NCBI RefSeq assembly: GCF_035918015.1
Contig: NZ_CP109132.1
Coordinates: forward strand, 5,146,001-5,210,000
DNA: 64,000 nt
From: Streptomyces sp. NBC_01754
Lineage (GTDB): Bacteria > Actinomycetota > Actinomycetes > Streptomycetales > Streptomycetaceae
Direction of reading: 5' to 3'
The translations under genes were made by a program, and so were the position numbers. Positions 53,876 through 62,812 of the stretch are shown piece after piece. How positions within the stretch are numbered: position 1 is the stretch's first letter; each line of letters opens with the position of its first letter. Below the pieces are notes generated by a model, which saw nothing but the letters and a program-made list of their open reading frames with translations, was not told the DNA's origin and made no database searches.

Positions 53876-54952
53876 TCAACCGCGCAACTGCGGATTCCCT
53901 GGAAGAGTGACCTGGATCCGGCAACCCCGAGCTGATTCGGCCACTCCGATACGGCCGCCGTGCAGGTCGACCGCCCAGCGGGCGATCGCCAGGCCGAGCC
54001 CCGTGCCGCCGTCGCTTCCGGGGCCCTGCGGAGAGGGCGTCTGCCCCCGGTTGAAGCGCTCGAAGACCCGGTGGCGCTCGGCCTCCGGGATGCCCGGGCC
54101 CTCGTCGACGACCTCCAGCTCCAGCGACTCCGGGTACCGCCCCCGCCGTGCCAGCACCGTGACCCGGCCGTGCGGCGGACTGTGCTTGACAGCGTTGTCG
54201 ATGAGGTTGGCCACCACCTGGTGCAGCCGTTCCGCGTCCGCGTGTGCCGTCAGCTCCGGCGGCGACACGTCGAGGTGCAGATGGACGTCCGTACGGGAGT
54301 GGTTGCCGGAGCCGGCGGAGAGCCGGCGCTGCGAGGCCGCGAGGTTCGCCTCCTTCAGCACGCCCGAAAGATACGGCCACACCTCGAAGCGCCGCCCCTT
54401 GAGCGCCACCACGCCGTTGTCCAGCCGGGAGAGGTCCAGAAGCGTCTCCACCAGCATGCCCAGGCGTTCCGTCTGCTTCAGCGCCGTGCGCATCGTCTCG
54501 GGATCGGCGGCGGACACCCCGTCCACCACGTTCTCCAGCACGGCCCTGAGCGCCGCGATCGGCGTACGCAGCTCGTGGGAGACATTGGCCACCAGCTCCT
54601 TGCGGTGCCGGTCCTCGGCCTCCAGGTCGTCCGTCATGCGGTTGATCGTCTGGGCGAGGTCCCCGAGCTCGTCGCGGCGCCCGGCGCCGCTCACCCGTCT
54701 GGTGTAGTCGCCGTGCGAGATCGACCGGGCCACCGCCCTCATCTCGTCCAGCGGCGCGGTCAGGCCGTGGGCCACGAACTGGGTGATGAGCAGGGTCGCG
54801 ATCACCGAGAAGACCGTGATGAACCGGAACTCCGTCCGGGTGCGCAGCGCCACGATCAGCAGTCCGGTGGTGATGAACACCGAGACCACCACGAGGGTGC
54901 CGAGCTTCGCCTTGATCGAGAAGGGCCGCAGTCCGGAGCCGGGCCGGGTCAT
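53876..54952 (-). CDS. Sensor histidine kinase of a two-component system
   Basis: This encodes 358 residues. Two membrane helices (about 18-36 and 42-60) have almost no extracellular loop between them, so it probably senses within the membrane or cytoplasm. HAMP follows (about 62-115), then HisKA with VANVSHELRTPIAALRAVLE (phospho-His about 127) and HATPase_c with N box VANLIDNAVKHS, G1 DEGPGIP and G2 GTGLGLAIAR. Its start overlaps the stop of the response-regulator gene by four bases (ATGA). Confidence 0.93.
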   Translation of the reverse strand: MTRPGSGLRPFSIKAKLGTLVVVSVFITTGLLIVALRTRTEFRFITVFSVIATLLITQFVAHGLTAPLDEMRAVARSISHGDYTRRVSGAGRRDELGDLAQTINRMTDDLEAEDRHRKELVANVSHELRTPIAALRAVLENVVDGVSAADPETMRTALKQTERLGMLVETLLDLSRLDNGVVALKGRRFEVWPYLSGVLKEANLAASQRRLSAGSGNHSRTDVHLHLDVSPPELTAHADAERLHQVVANLIDNAVKHSPPHGRVTVLARRGRYPESLELEVVDEGPGIPEAERHRVFERFNRGQTPSPQGPGSDGGTGLGLAIARWAVDLHGGRIGVAESARGCRIQVTLPGNPQLRG

Positions 54953-55686
54953 GGCGCGGGGGTCTCCAAGGCGTAGCCGACACCGTGCACGGTACGGATC
55001 CGCTCGGCGCCGATCTTGCGGCGCAGAGCCTTGATGTGGCTGTCGACCGTGCGCGTGCCCGAGGCGTCCGCCCAGTCCCACACCTCGGCGAGCAGCTGCT
55101 CCCGGGAGAGCACCGCCCGGGGCGTGTTGGCCAGGCAGACCAGCAGGTCGAACTCGGTCGGAGTGAGGTGGACGTCCTCGGCGCGCACCCGGACCCGGCG
55201 CTGCGCGTGGTCGATCTCCAGCTCGCCGAGGCGCAGGATGCCGCTGCGCGGCGTCACGGCGGCCAGGGCGGCCCGCTCGACCCGGCGCAGCAGGACGTGC
55301 ACCCGTGCGGCCAGCTCACGCATGGAGAACGGCTTGGTCATGTAGTCGTCGGCGCCGACCCCGAGCCCGACCAGCATGTCGGTCTCGTCGTCCCGTGCGG
55401 TGAGCATCAGCACCGGCACCGGACGCTGGGCCTGCACACGGCGGCAGACCTCCAGGCCGTCGAAGCCCGGCAGCATGATGTCGAGCACCATCAGGTCGGG
55501 CTGCCAGGACTCGGCCGCGTCCACGGCCGCGGGACCGTCCAGCGCGGTCTGCACCAGAAAGCCCTCGGCCCGCAGACGGGCGGAGATCGCGTCGACGATC
55601 GTGACATCGTCCTCGACCACCAGAACCCGGCGCTGGGCCCCTGGGGTGGGCGCGACGCCGTTGTGGGTGGTGTGTGTCTGTTCCAT
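54949..55686 (-). CDS. OmpR-family response regulator
   Basis: This encodes 245 residues. The receiver domain (about 20-135) contains DDVTIVD (acidic pocket), PDLMVLDIMLPG (phosphoacceptor Asp about 69) and KPF (switch Lys). The winged-helix OmpR DNA-binding domain (about 150-240) ends in RTVHGVGYALE. It partners with the coupled sensor kinase. Targets are unknown. Confidence 0.94.
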   Translation of the reverse strand: MEQTHTTHNGVAPTPGAQRRVLVVEDDVTIVDAISARLRAEGFLVQTALDGPAAVDAAESWQPDLMVLDIMLPGFDGLEVCRRVQAQRPVPVLMLTARDDETDMLVGLGVGADDYMTKPFSMRELAARVHVLLRRVERAALAAVTPRSGILRLGELEIDHAQRRVRVRAEDVHLTPTEFDLLVCLANTPRAVLSREQLLAEVWDWADASGTRTVDSHIKALRRKIGAERIRTVHGVGYALETPAP

Positions 55687-55919
55687 CGCCCCGCCCCTGC
55701 CCGTTCTCGCGGGGGCCATTCCCCCTGAGACGCGGTTTTCGCTCGTGGATTTCGTGGGACACAGCCCCTGTGCCGCTCAGCAGCGTAAGGGAGCGAGCGG
55801 CTTTCGGCTACGCAGGGTGTTCTCCGACCCGGGCGGAAGGGCCCCGGGCCGGAGCGGGACCGACCGCCGCGCGGCGCTCTTCCCGTGGGGGACGCGGGCC
55901 GTGCGCACCGGACGGGGGT

Positions 55920-56603
55920 TCAGTCCCCGCGCAGTGCGAGATGGACCACGTCCGGAACACCTCGGGCAACGGCTACTTCTTCGGTCCGTACTGCGTGGAA
56001 CCCGGCATTCCGTAGTGCGTCCTCGAACGCCGCGGAAGGCTGGGCGGACCACACGGCGAGCACTCCGCCGGGCGTCAGACGCACTCGGCAGGCCGCCAGG
56101 CCGGCGGGTGCGTAGAGGCTTCCGTTGTCCTCGGTGACCGTCCAGTCGGGGCCGTTGTCGATATCCAGACACAGGGCGTCGTAACGCTCCGTGGTTGTAT
56201 GGAGGTAGGTCACGAGGTCCGTCCGCAGGATCTCGGTACGCGGGTCGGCGAGCGCCGCACCGGAGATCCCGCCCAGCGGCCCGTCCAGATGCCAGTCGAC
56301 GATGGCCTGTTCCCGCTCGACGACGGCGATCCGGCCCCAGCGGTACTCGGCGGCGGCCCGTACGAGCGAGAAGCCGACTCCGAGCCCGCCGATGAGCACG
56401 GCCGGATCCTGGCGCCCGTCGGGCAGGGCGGCGAGCGCCGCGTCGATCAGCAGCCGCTCGGAACGCCCGTCGGAGGTGTCCATCAGGAAGCACCCGTTGG
56501 CGATGATCTCGAAGTCGTCGCCGCGTTCCCGCAGGACGACTTCGCCGTAGGGCCCCTCGCGCCGGTCGAGGGTGACGGGGGTGGGGATGTCCGTGGCGGT
56601 CAT
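55920..56603 (-). CDS. Spermidine-synthase-like class I methyltransferase-fold protein
   Basis: This encodes 227 residues. The SpeE-like core is visible: ILANG-like EIIANGCFLMDTSDGRSERLL, VLIGGLGVGFSLVRAA (glycine motif), VVEREQAIVDWH (acidic motif) and LCLDIDNGPDW. The short length and the text resemble the spermidine-synthase-like proteins of unknown function in Actinobacteria rather than true spermidine synthase. It is a single gene. Confidence 0.82.
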   Translation of the reverse strand: MTATDIPTPVTLDRREGPYGEVVLRERGDDFEIIANGCFLMDTSDGRSERLLIDAALAALPDGRQDPAVLIGGLGVGFSLVRAAAEYRWGRIAVVEREQAIVDWHLDGPLGGISGAALADPRTEILRTDLVTYLHTTTERYDALCLDIDNGPDWTVTEDNGSLYAPAGLAACRVRLTPGGVLAVWSAQPSAAFEDALRNAGFHAVRTEEVAVARGVPDVVHLALRGD

Positions 56604-57227
56604 GGGCGCTGTCTCCGGTCTCCGGTCGGGGGCATGGCCCCGCCCATCCTGCCCAGAACCCCCGTGTGGGAGCGAACCGGTTGCCGGACGGGCGGGGCGG
56701 GGGGTCCGCGAACAGGACGCCGTGACGTCCGGGTGTGCACCTTCCGCCTCGCCCCGGCGGCCACCTCCCCGAAGGCGTCATGTGGTCGGTGCGGATGGTG
56801 ATCAGCCGGCGGGGGAGTGACCGGCGCCTGGTCAGGTTTCGGCCAGTCGGTCACGCCGGGGACCCCGAACGGGCCTGGTGTCTGCCCGATGGGGCAGGAC
56901 GGCATACGTCCGCGTCGACCCGCAGAACCTCGCGTCCGAGGGTGCCCGCGAGGCGGAGGACGGGGGTGAGCACGTCGTCGCCCTACCGGTGCCGATCACG
57001 CATCCCACAGCGGACTCCGCAGTTCCGGACCACCCGGCTCGACGCGCCCGACCTCGAACCCGTATGGGGGAGGGCGCGCTGTACCGCCCTGCAACACAAC
57101 CGAGTGGTACAGATCGGCCTCGCGTATTCGGCGGGTGGGGACGCCTGGTCGGGGCGGCGACCGGGCCGGTGGCTGGTTCGGTCTGCGGGTCTTGACCGCT
57201 GCCGAGCCCGCTGATCAGGTGGCCGGC
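56604..57227. other. Intergenic region, about 620 bases, no gene recognised
   Basis: Both strands carry open frames, but none has a ribosome site, biased third-position GC in phase, or conserved text. No clear hairpin or operator stands out either. It may contain decayed sequence or promoters for the two divergent flanking genes. Confidence 0.5.
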
Positions 57228-57776
57228 ATGACTGAGCCCGGACCCGTCGCCTGGCCACCTGCCCCGATCAGGACCGAGCGGCTCGTACTCCGTGAGCCCG
57301 AGGCCCGGGACCGTGCGGCGTTCATCGAGTTGCTGACGTCGCCAGAGGTGCACACCTACCTCGGAGGCCCCCGCCCGCGTGACGAGCTCGAGCGCGAGGT
57401 GCCCGAGGTGCCCGAGGTGCCCGGGCAGTGGCCCGGGTGCTTCGTCGTCGATCTCGACGGGGCGATGATCGGTGAGATCCTGCTCAGGAGAGCAACGGAG
57501 GGCCGTCGCCCGGCTGCCGCGGGGAAGGTCGATCTCGGGTACCTGTTCCTGCCGCAGGTGTGGGGATTCGGGTATGCCGCCGAGGCGTGCGCGGCGGCAC
57601 TCGACTGGTTCGACGGCGTCCTTCCCGGCGAGCCGGTGGTGCTCCACACCCAGACCGCCAACCTCGGCTCGATGCGCCTCGCGGCGAAGCTGGGGTTCAC
57701 CGAGGTGGAGCGGTTCGAGGCCTGGGACGCCGAACAGTGGCTCGGCCTGCGGTCCCCGGCCACGCCCGCCGATTGA
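57228..57776 (+). CDS. GNAT N-acetyltransferase (RimJ/RimL-like)
   Basis: This encodes 182 residues: RTERLVLREPEARDRAAFIELL start, GYLFLPQVWGFGYAAEACAAAL acetyl-CoA region (about 104-125) and HTQTANLGSMRLAAKLGFTEV. Three tandem 9-bp copies of GAGGTGCCC (57396-57422) encode an in-frame EVP repeat within the loop after residue 56, probably a local expansion. ATG 57228 begins the conserved part. Substrate unknown. Confidence 0.88.
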   Translation: MTEPGPVAWPPAPIRTERLVLREPEARDRAAFIELLTSPEVHTYLGGPRPRDELEREVPEVPEVPGQWPGCFVVDLDGAMIGEILLRRATEGRRPAAAGKVDLGYLFLPQVWGFGYAAEACAAALDWFDGVLPGEPVVLHTQTANLGSMRLAAKLGFTEVERFEAWDAEQWLGLRSPATPAD

Positions 57777-58050
57777 CTCCTGCTCGACAGCGGGATCCGC
57801 AACTCGACAGCACTGCTGGGGTGGCCATCAGGAGTGCTTGGAGTGGCTGTCTCCATTTGGGAGGACGGTGTGAGTCCGGAAGGGGCGCCAGGCACGGCGC
57901 CGATGTCCGCGAACAGCACTGCCCGGGCATCCACCGGCGAGCGACGCGATTCAGACCCTCCCTGGTCGGCGTCCGCGCCTTCGAACCCCTCCGACGGCCG
58001 GAGGCGCCCCTCGGCACCACTCCTCACCGACCCCGAGCGAGGACACAGGT

Positions 58051-58071
58051 GTGTTCGCTGTGAGCGAACAC
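58051..58071. promoter_or_regulatory. Perfect inverted repeat upstream of lon
   Basis: GTGTTCGCT and AGCGAACAC, spaced by GTG, centred about 83 bases before the lon start and 30 bases upstream of the HAIR box. It could be a second operator or an RNA hairpin. It is not the LexA box orientation (CGAAC-N4-GTTCG). Confidence 0.5.
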
Positions 58072-58101
58072 GGGGCGGGGAACATTCGGCGGCTCATAAG
58101 C

Positions 58102-58122
58102 ATTGAGTCTGCATAGCTCAAC
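58102..58122. promoter_or_regulatory. HAIR box, HspR operator of lon
   Basis: ATTGAGT-N7-GCTCAAC matches 11 of 14 positions of the HspR HAIR consensus (CTTGAGT-N7-ACTCAAG), ending 21 bases before the lon ATG. HspR control of lon is known in S. lividans. Confidence 0.8.
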
Positions 58123-58143
58123 TTGCCTGCCGAAGGGGAGATC

Positions 58144-60573
58144 ATGACTACCGAGTCTTCAGCGTCCACACCGATCGACCTGCCCGTGCTGCCGCTCGAC
58201 GACGAGGTCGTACTGCCGGGGATGGTGGTTCCGCTCGACCTGTCCGACGCGGAGGTGCGCTCCGCCGTCGAGGCCGCCCAGGCCGTCGCGCGGACCGGCG
58301 GCGGCAAGCCCGAGGTGCTGCTCGTGCCGCGTATCGACGGGAGCTACACCGGGACCGGTGTCCTGGGCACCGTCGAGCAGGTCGGCCGGCTGTCGGACGG
58401 GGACCCGGGTGCGCTCATCCGGGCCCGTGACCGGGTGCGCATCGGTGCCGGGACCAGTGGGCCCGGAAGCGCGCTGTGGGTGGAGGGCAACCGGATCGAG
58501 GTGCCCGTGCCCGGCACCGGGTCCGCCGCCGAGCTGGTCAAGGAGTACAAGGCGCTGGCCACCAGCTGGCTGAAGAAGCGCGGTGCCTGGCAGGTCGTGG
58601 ACCGCGTCCAGCAGATCGACGACGTCTCCGCGCTCGCCGACAACTCCGGGTACTCGCCGTTCCTGACCACCGCCCAGAAGGTGCGGCTGCTGGAGACGGT
58701 CGACCCGGTCGCCCGGCTGAAGCTCGCCATCCAGTGGCTGAGCGAACACCTCGCCGAGCAGGATGTCGCCGAGTCGATCGCCAAGGACGTCCAGGAGGGT
58801 GTCGACAAGCAGCAGCGCGAGTTCCTGCTGCGGCGCCAGCTGGACGCCGTACGCAAGGAGCTCTCCGAGCTCAACGGCGACCCGGAGGACGAGTCCGACG
58901 ACTACCGGGCCCGTGTGGAGGCGGCCGACCTGCCCGGACACGTCCGTGAGGCCGCGCTCAAGGAGGTCGAGAAGCTGGAGCGGGCCTCCGACCAGAGCCC
59001 CGAGGGCTCCTGGATCCGGACCTGGCTGGACACCGTCCTCGAACTGCCCTGGACCGAGCGGACCGAGGACGCCTACGACATCAGGGGCGCCCGGGAGATC
59101 CTCGACGCCGAACACGCGGGCCTGGCGGACGTGAAGGAGCGCATCACCGAGTACCTCGCGGTGCGCAAGCGGCGTGCCGATCGCGGCCTGGGTGTCGTCG
59201 GGGGCCGGCGCGGCGGTGCCGTGCTGGCGCTGGTCGGCCCGCCGGGCGTCGGCAAGACCTCGCTCGGTGAGAGCGTCGCGCACGCCATGGGCCGTCAGTT
59301 CGTCCGCGTCGCGCTCGGCGGTGTCCGGGACGAGGCGGAGATCCGGGGCCACCGGCGTACGTACGTCGGCGCGCTGCCCGGACGTGTCGTGCGGGCGATC
59401 AAGGAGGCCGGATCGATGAACCCGGTCGTGCTGCTCGACGAGATCGACAAGGTCGGCTCCGACTTCCGGGGCGACCCGGCCGCGGCGCTGCTCGAAGTGC
59501 TGGACCCGGCGCAGAACCACACCTTCCGCGACCACTACCTGGAGGTCGAGCTCGACCTCAGCGACGTGGTGTTCCTGGCCACGGCCAATGTGCTCGAAGC
59601 CATTCCGGAGGCCCTGCTCGACCGCATGGAGCTGGTCCGCCTCGACGGCTACACCGAGGACGAGAAGGTCGTCATCGCCCGAGACCACCTGCTTCCGCGC
59701 CAGCTGGAGCGGGCCGGACTGGACGCGGACGAGGTCACCCTGGAGGAGTCGGCGCTGCGCAGGCTGGCCGGCGAGTACACCCGGGAAGCGGGCGTACGGA
59801 ATCTGGAGCGGGCGGTCGCCCGGCTGCTCCGCAAAATCGCGGCCCAGCACGAGCTGGGCGACCGGGAGTTGCCGTTCACGGTGACCGCCGCCGACCTCAG
59901 GGGCCTGATCGGACGCCCGCACCACGTGCCCGAGTCCGCCCAGGACCCGGCCGAGCGCCGTACCGCGGTGCCCGGTGTGGCGACCGGGCTCGCGGTGACC
60001 GGAGCGGGCGGCGACGTGCTGTTCGTCGAGGCGTCGCTGGCCGACCCGGAGACCGGGGCCTCGGGACTGACCCTGACCGGTCAGCTGGGCGACGTGATGA
60101 AGGAGAGCGCGCAGATCGCCCTCAGCTTCCTGCGGTCGCACGGCGCGGAACTGGAGCTGCCGGTCGCGGACCTCAAGGACCGGGGCGCGCACATCCACTT
60201 CCCGGCGGGCGCGGTCCCCAAGGACGGCCCGAGCGCCGGCATCACCATGACGACGGCGCTCGCCTCGCTGCTGTCCGGCCGGCTGGTCCGTACGGATGTG
60301 GCGATGACCGGAGAGGTCTCGCTGACCGGGCGGGTACTGCCGATCGGCGGCCTGAAGCAGAAGCTGCTCGCCGCGCACCGGGCCGGTGTCACCACGGTGG
60401 TGATCCCCAAGCGGAACGAGGCCGACCTGGACGACGTCCCGGCCGAGGTCCTCGACACCCTGGAGGTCCACCCGGTCACCGACGTCCGTCAGGTGCTGGA
60501 GATCGCACTCGCCCCGGCCTCCGCCAGGGGCGAGGACAGGGCGGCCGAGGACAGGGTCCCGGCCGCGGCGTAG
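58144..60573 (+). CDS. lon: Lon ATP-dependent protease
   Basis: The 809-residue cytoplasmic protease degrades misfolded and regulatory proteins. It has an N-terminal substrate domain (about 12-210; LPVLPLDDEVVLPGMVVPL), an AAA+ module (Walker A GPPGVGKTS, Lys371; Walker B VVLLDEIDKVGSDFRG) and an S16 peptidase domain with the Ser-Lys dyad in KDGPSAGIT (Ser697) and GGLKQKLLAAHRAG (Lys740). ATG 58144 has GGGGAG four bases upstream. A HspR-type box overlaps its promoter region. A hairpin at 60630-60663 ends the unit. Confidence 0.97.
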   Translation: MTTESSASTPIDLPVLPLDDEVVLPGMVVPLDLSDAEVRSAVEAAQAVARTGGGKPEVLLVPRIDGSYTGTGVLGTVEQVGRLSDGDPGALIRARDRVRIGAGTSGPGSALWVEGNRIEVPVPGTGSAAELVKEYKALATSWLKKRGAWQVVDRVQQIDDVSALADNSGYSPFLTTAQKVRLLETVDPVARLKLAIQWLSEHLAEQDVAESIAKDVQEGVDKQQREFLLRRQLDAVRKELSELNGDPEDESDDYRARVEAADLPGHVREAALKEVEKLERASDQSPEGSWIRTWLDTVLELPWTERTEDAYDIRGAREILDAEHAGLADVKERITEYLAVRKRRADRGLGVVGGRRGGAVLALVGPPGVGKTSLGESVAHAMGRQFVRVALGGVRDEAEIRGHRRTYVGALPGRVVRAIKEAGSMNPVVLLDEIDKVGSDFRGDPAAALLEVLDPAQNHTFRDHYLEVELDLSDVVFLATANVLEAIPEALLDRMELVRLDGYTEDEKVVIARDHLLPRQLERAGLDADEVTLEESALRRLAGEYTREAGVRNLERAVARLLRKIAAQHELGDRELPFTVTAADLRGLIGRPHHVPESAQDPAERRTAVPGVATGLAVTGAGGDVLFVEASLADPETGASGLTLTGQLGDVMKESAQIALSFLRSHGAELELPVADLKDRGAHIHFPAGAVPKDGPSAGITMTTALASLLSGRLVRTDVAMTGEVSLTGRVLPIGGLKQKLLAAHRAGVTTVVIPKRNEADLDDVPAEVLDTLEVHPVTDVRQVLEIALAPASARGEDRAAEDRVPAAA

Positions 60574-60629
60574 GCGCCACCACGCCGTGACGGGCGCGGC
60601 GCAGCGGACACGGTACGGATGGTGCGGAC

Positions 60630-60663
60630 GGCCCCGCAGCTCCCGCGGGGGAGCGGCGGGGCC
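60630..60663 (+). terminator. Hairpin terminator downstream of lon
   Basis: GGCCCCGC / GCGGGGCC outer arms with inner GCTCCC / GGGAGC arms around a GCGG loop; one unpaired base on each side. 57 bases after the lon stop. Confidence 0.75.
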
Positions 60664-60753
60664 GTTACCCCGCGTCCAGCGGTTCGGGCCGGACCGCGAG
60701 GCCCTGGGACACGGCCGGTCCGGGCCCGGCTGGGTGCTCCGTGGGCCAGGGGG

Positions 60754-61518
60754 TCAGGGGCGGTAGATCGTGCCCGGTTCCGGCTCGGCCGGAGCCATCA
60801 GCTGGGGCACGGTCACGAAGGTGAAGCCGCGCTTCTTCAGCGCCTCGATGATGCCCGGAACCGCCGGAACCGTCCCCTTGTAGATGTCGTGCAGGAGGAT
60901 GATCCCGTCCTTGTCCGCCTGGTCGAGTATCCGCTCGGTTATCAGCGCCGAGTCGTTGGTGGAGTAGTCCTTGGCGGTCGCGCTCCACAGGATCTGTGAG
61001 AGCCCGAGCTCCTTGCTGATGTCGGAGACCGTGTCATCGGTGCGGCCCTGCGGCGGGCGCATCAGCCGCGGCTTCTTGCCCGTGATCTTCTCGATCGCCA
61101 GCTGGGTCTTGTCCAGCTCGGCCCGGATCTCGTCGGGCTTCTTGTCCGTCAGGATCTCGTGCGACCACGTGTGGTTGGCGACCTCGTGTCCTTCCGCCTC
61201 GATGCGGCGGACGGTCTCCGGGTGCTTGAGCACGTGGTTCTTGCCCAGCAGGAAGAACGTCGCCGGTACCTTCTCCTCCTTGAGCACGTCCAGGAGGTGC
61301 GGGGTGTCCTCGCCGGGCCCCGCGTCGAACGTGAGGGCGATGCACTTCGCCTTGCGGCAGTCCACCGGGCCGAACGTGCCCTTGGCGTCGGACGCGGCGT
61401 CCGCGCGCGCGGTCCCCGGAGCCGTCGTCTCCATGGAGCAGCCGCTGAGCGACAGGGTGAGGACGGTCACAAGGGCGGCGGTCAACCCCGTACCGAGCGG
61501 TGTCGTCTTTCTGGGCAC
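60754..61518 (-). CDS. Polysaccharide deacetylase lipoprotein (CE4) with altered metal motif
   Basis: This encodes 254 residues. A lipoprotein signal ends at LSLSGC (Cys27). The NodB-homology domain (about 55-240) has motif 1 ALTFDAGPGE, motif 2 HTWSH, motif 3 RPPQGR and motif 5 LLHDI. The second Asp of TFDD, normally a metal ligand, is Ala66, so metal binding may differ or activity may be reduced. This variant is frequent in streptomycete relatives as I recall. It is exported and likely acts on peptidoglycan or another cell-envelope polysaccharide. Confidence 0.87.
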   Translation of the reverse strand: MPRKTTPLGTGLTAALVTVLTLSLSGCSMETTAPGTARADAASDAKGTFGPVDCRKAKCIALTFDAGPGEDTPHLLDVLKEEKVPATFFLLGKNHVLKHPETVRRIEAEGHEVANHTWSHEILTDKKPDEIRAELDKTQLAIEKITGKKPRLMRPPQGRTDDTVSDISKELGLSQILWSATAKDYSTNDSALITERILDQADKDGIILLHDIYKGTVPAVPGIIEALKKRGFTFVTVPQLMAPAEPEPGTIYRP

Positions 61519-61641
61519 AGCGGATCACTCCCGAAGCATCGGCCGGCCGCACCCCCGCGGTGTGGCACCCCGCGACTCTACACAGCGCGTATACGCGCGG
61601 TGTATAGCAGGGCCGGTGAAGCAGGGGGAGGCGAACAGGCG

Positions 61642-61680
61642 GGAGCCCCCGGTGGCCGGGGTACGGCCACCGGGGGCTCC
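61642..61680 (-). terminator. 16-bp perfect hairpin downstream of the lysozyme gene
   Basis: Arms 61642-61657 and 61665-61680, seven-base loop, 35 bases past the lysozyme stop. Confidence 0.87.
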
Positions 61681-61714
61681 GTCGGGTGCGGGGGGTGCTC
61701 CCGCGGTGGGCCTG

Positions 61715-62560
61715 TCAGCCGTTCGCGAGGGCCTGTACCCGGTCGAGTGCGCCGTTGAAGTGGTTGTGGTCGCCGACCGTGGGGCCGGACGAGGTGTACT
61801 GCCAGATCGTGTAGAAGCCCCAGCCCGCCGGGAGCTCGCCGACGGTCGAGTTGTAGCGGGCCACCCAGAGCGGGTTGGTGGTGCCGAAGCTCGCGTTGTT
61901 GCCCGTGCAGTCCTTCCACCAGCTGGTCGCCGTGTAGATCACGGCGTCCCGGCCGGTGCGGGCCTTGTAGGTGTTCACGAAGTCGCGGATCCAGGCGACC
62001 ATGGCGGCCTGGGTCTTTCCGTAGCACTGCGCGCCGTAGGGGTTCCACTCGATGTCCAGCACGCCGGGCAGGGTCTTGCCGTCCCGGGACCAGCCGCCGC
62101 CGTTGTCCACGAAGTAGTTGGCCTGGGCCGCGCCGCTGGTGGTGTTCGGAGTGGCGAAGTGGTACGAGCCTCGGATCATCCCCACGTTGTAGGAGCCGTT
62201 GTACTGCTGCGCGAAGTACTCGTTCTTGTAGTACGTCCCCTCGGTGGCCTTCACGTAGGCCCATTTCACGCCGCTGTTCCACAGGGTCGGCCAGGCGACG
62301 TTGCCCTGATGGCCGCTGACGTCCACGCCCTCGGTCTGGACGGCGGTGGTGCCGGCGGGAGTGACGCCGCCCTGCTGGCCGTCGTGGGCGAGGACGCCCT
62401 GGCCCATGCGCGCCGTCCCCCGTTCGGGGAAGTCGGTGCCGTCGTCGGCCGACGCGGCACCGGGCAGGGTGAGGAGGAGGGAGAGGGCGGCGAGAAGGGT
62501 GCCCGCCGCGGTGAGGCGCGAGCGAGCGGACTGGACGGTTCCGGATCTGTGCACGGGCAT
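61715..62560 (-). CDS. Secreted GH25 lysozyme (muramidase)
   Basis: This encodes 281 residues. A signal peptide (about 1-38, GAASA cut) is followed by a short linker and a GH25 domain (about 75-280). Catalytic acids are expected in EGVDVSGHQGNVAW and VLDIEWNPYG; KATEGTYYKNEYF and FYTIWQYTSSG complete the family pattern. It is closest in text to Streptomyces cellosyl-like lysozymes, which hydrolyse beta-1,4 bonds of (O-acetylated) muramic acid. ATG 62560 is the likely start. It is divergent from the MarR gene. Confidence 0.93.
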   Translation of the reverse strand: MPVHRSGTVQSARSRLTAAGTLLAALSLLLTLPGAASADDGTDFPERGTARMGQGVLAHDGQQGGVTPAGTTAVQTEGVDVSGHQGNVAWPTLWNSGVKWAYVKATEGTYYKNEYFAQQYNGSYNVGMIRGSYHFATPNTTSGAAQANYFVDNGGGWSRDGKTLPGVLDIEWNPYGAQCYGKTQAAMVAWIRDFVNTYKARTGRDAVIYTATSWWKDCTGNNASFGTTNPLWVARYNSTVGELPAGWGFYTIWQYTSSGPTVGDHNHFNGALDRVQALANG

Positions 62561-62812
62561 CTGCGTGCCTCCGCAGGTTCGGTGGGGGGAGCTCATGACC
62601 CAGGAGTGGGTGCGGAACACTCCTGTGGGGCGTAACGCCGTGGTGTGAACATGCCACCATGGCGCCTCTGACGCTACGCACGTAGACCCATCCGGCGGAA
62701 GAGGGGCAGGGCGCCGCCGGAGGTCTACTCCTGCGAAATACTGGCCGAGCTGCGGCGATGGCCCCAGTTGAAGGAAAGTTTCATCGGCAGAAAGCCCCGG
62801 AGGGATGCTGAC

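Larger units (their letters stand above)
57777..58143. other. Upstream region of lon, about 370 bases
   Basis: No gene seen. It contains a perfect 9-bp-arm dyad at 58051-58071 and a HAIR-type HspR box at 58102-58122. The stretch between 57777 and 58040 has only low-complexity open frames. Confidence 0.6.

Noticed and set aside
58051..58071. LexA/SOS box upstream of lon
   Set aside because: The half-sites are in the reverse order (GTTCG...CGAAC) with a 7-base spacer, not CGAAC-N4-GTTCG.
57834..58106. Possible small gene just upstream of lon
   Set aside because: Runs through the palindrome and HspR box, has no conserved text, and lacks a clear ribosome site.
58159..60471. Open frame of about 770 codons opposite lon
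   Set aside because: Antisense shadow of a complete, well-conserved lon gene.
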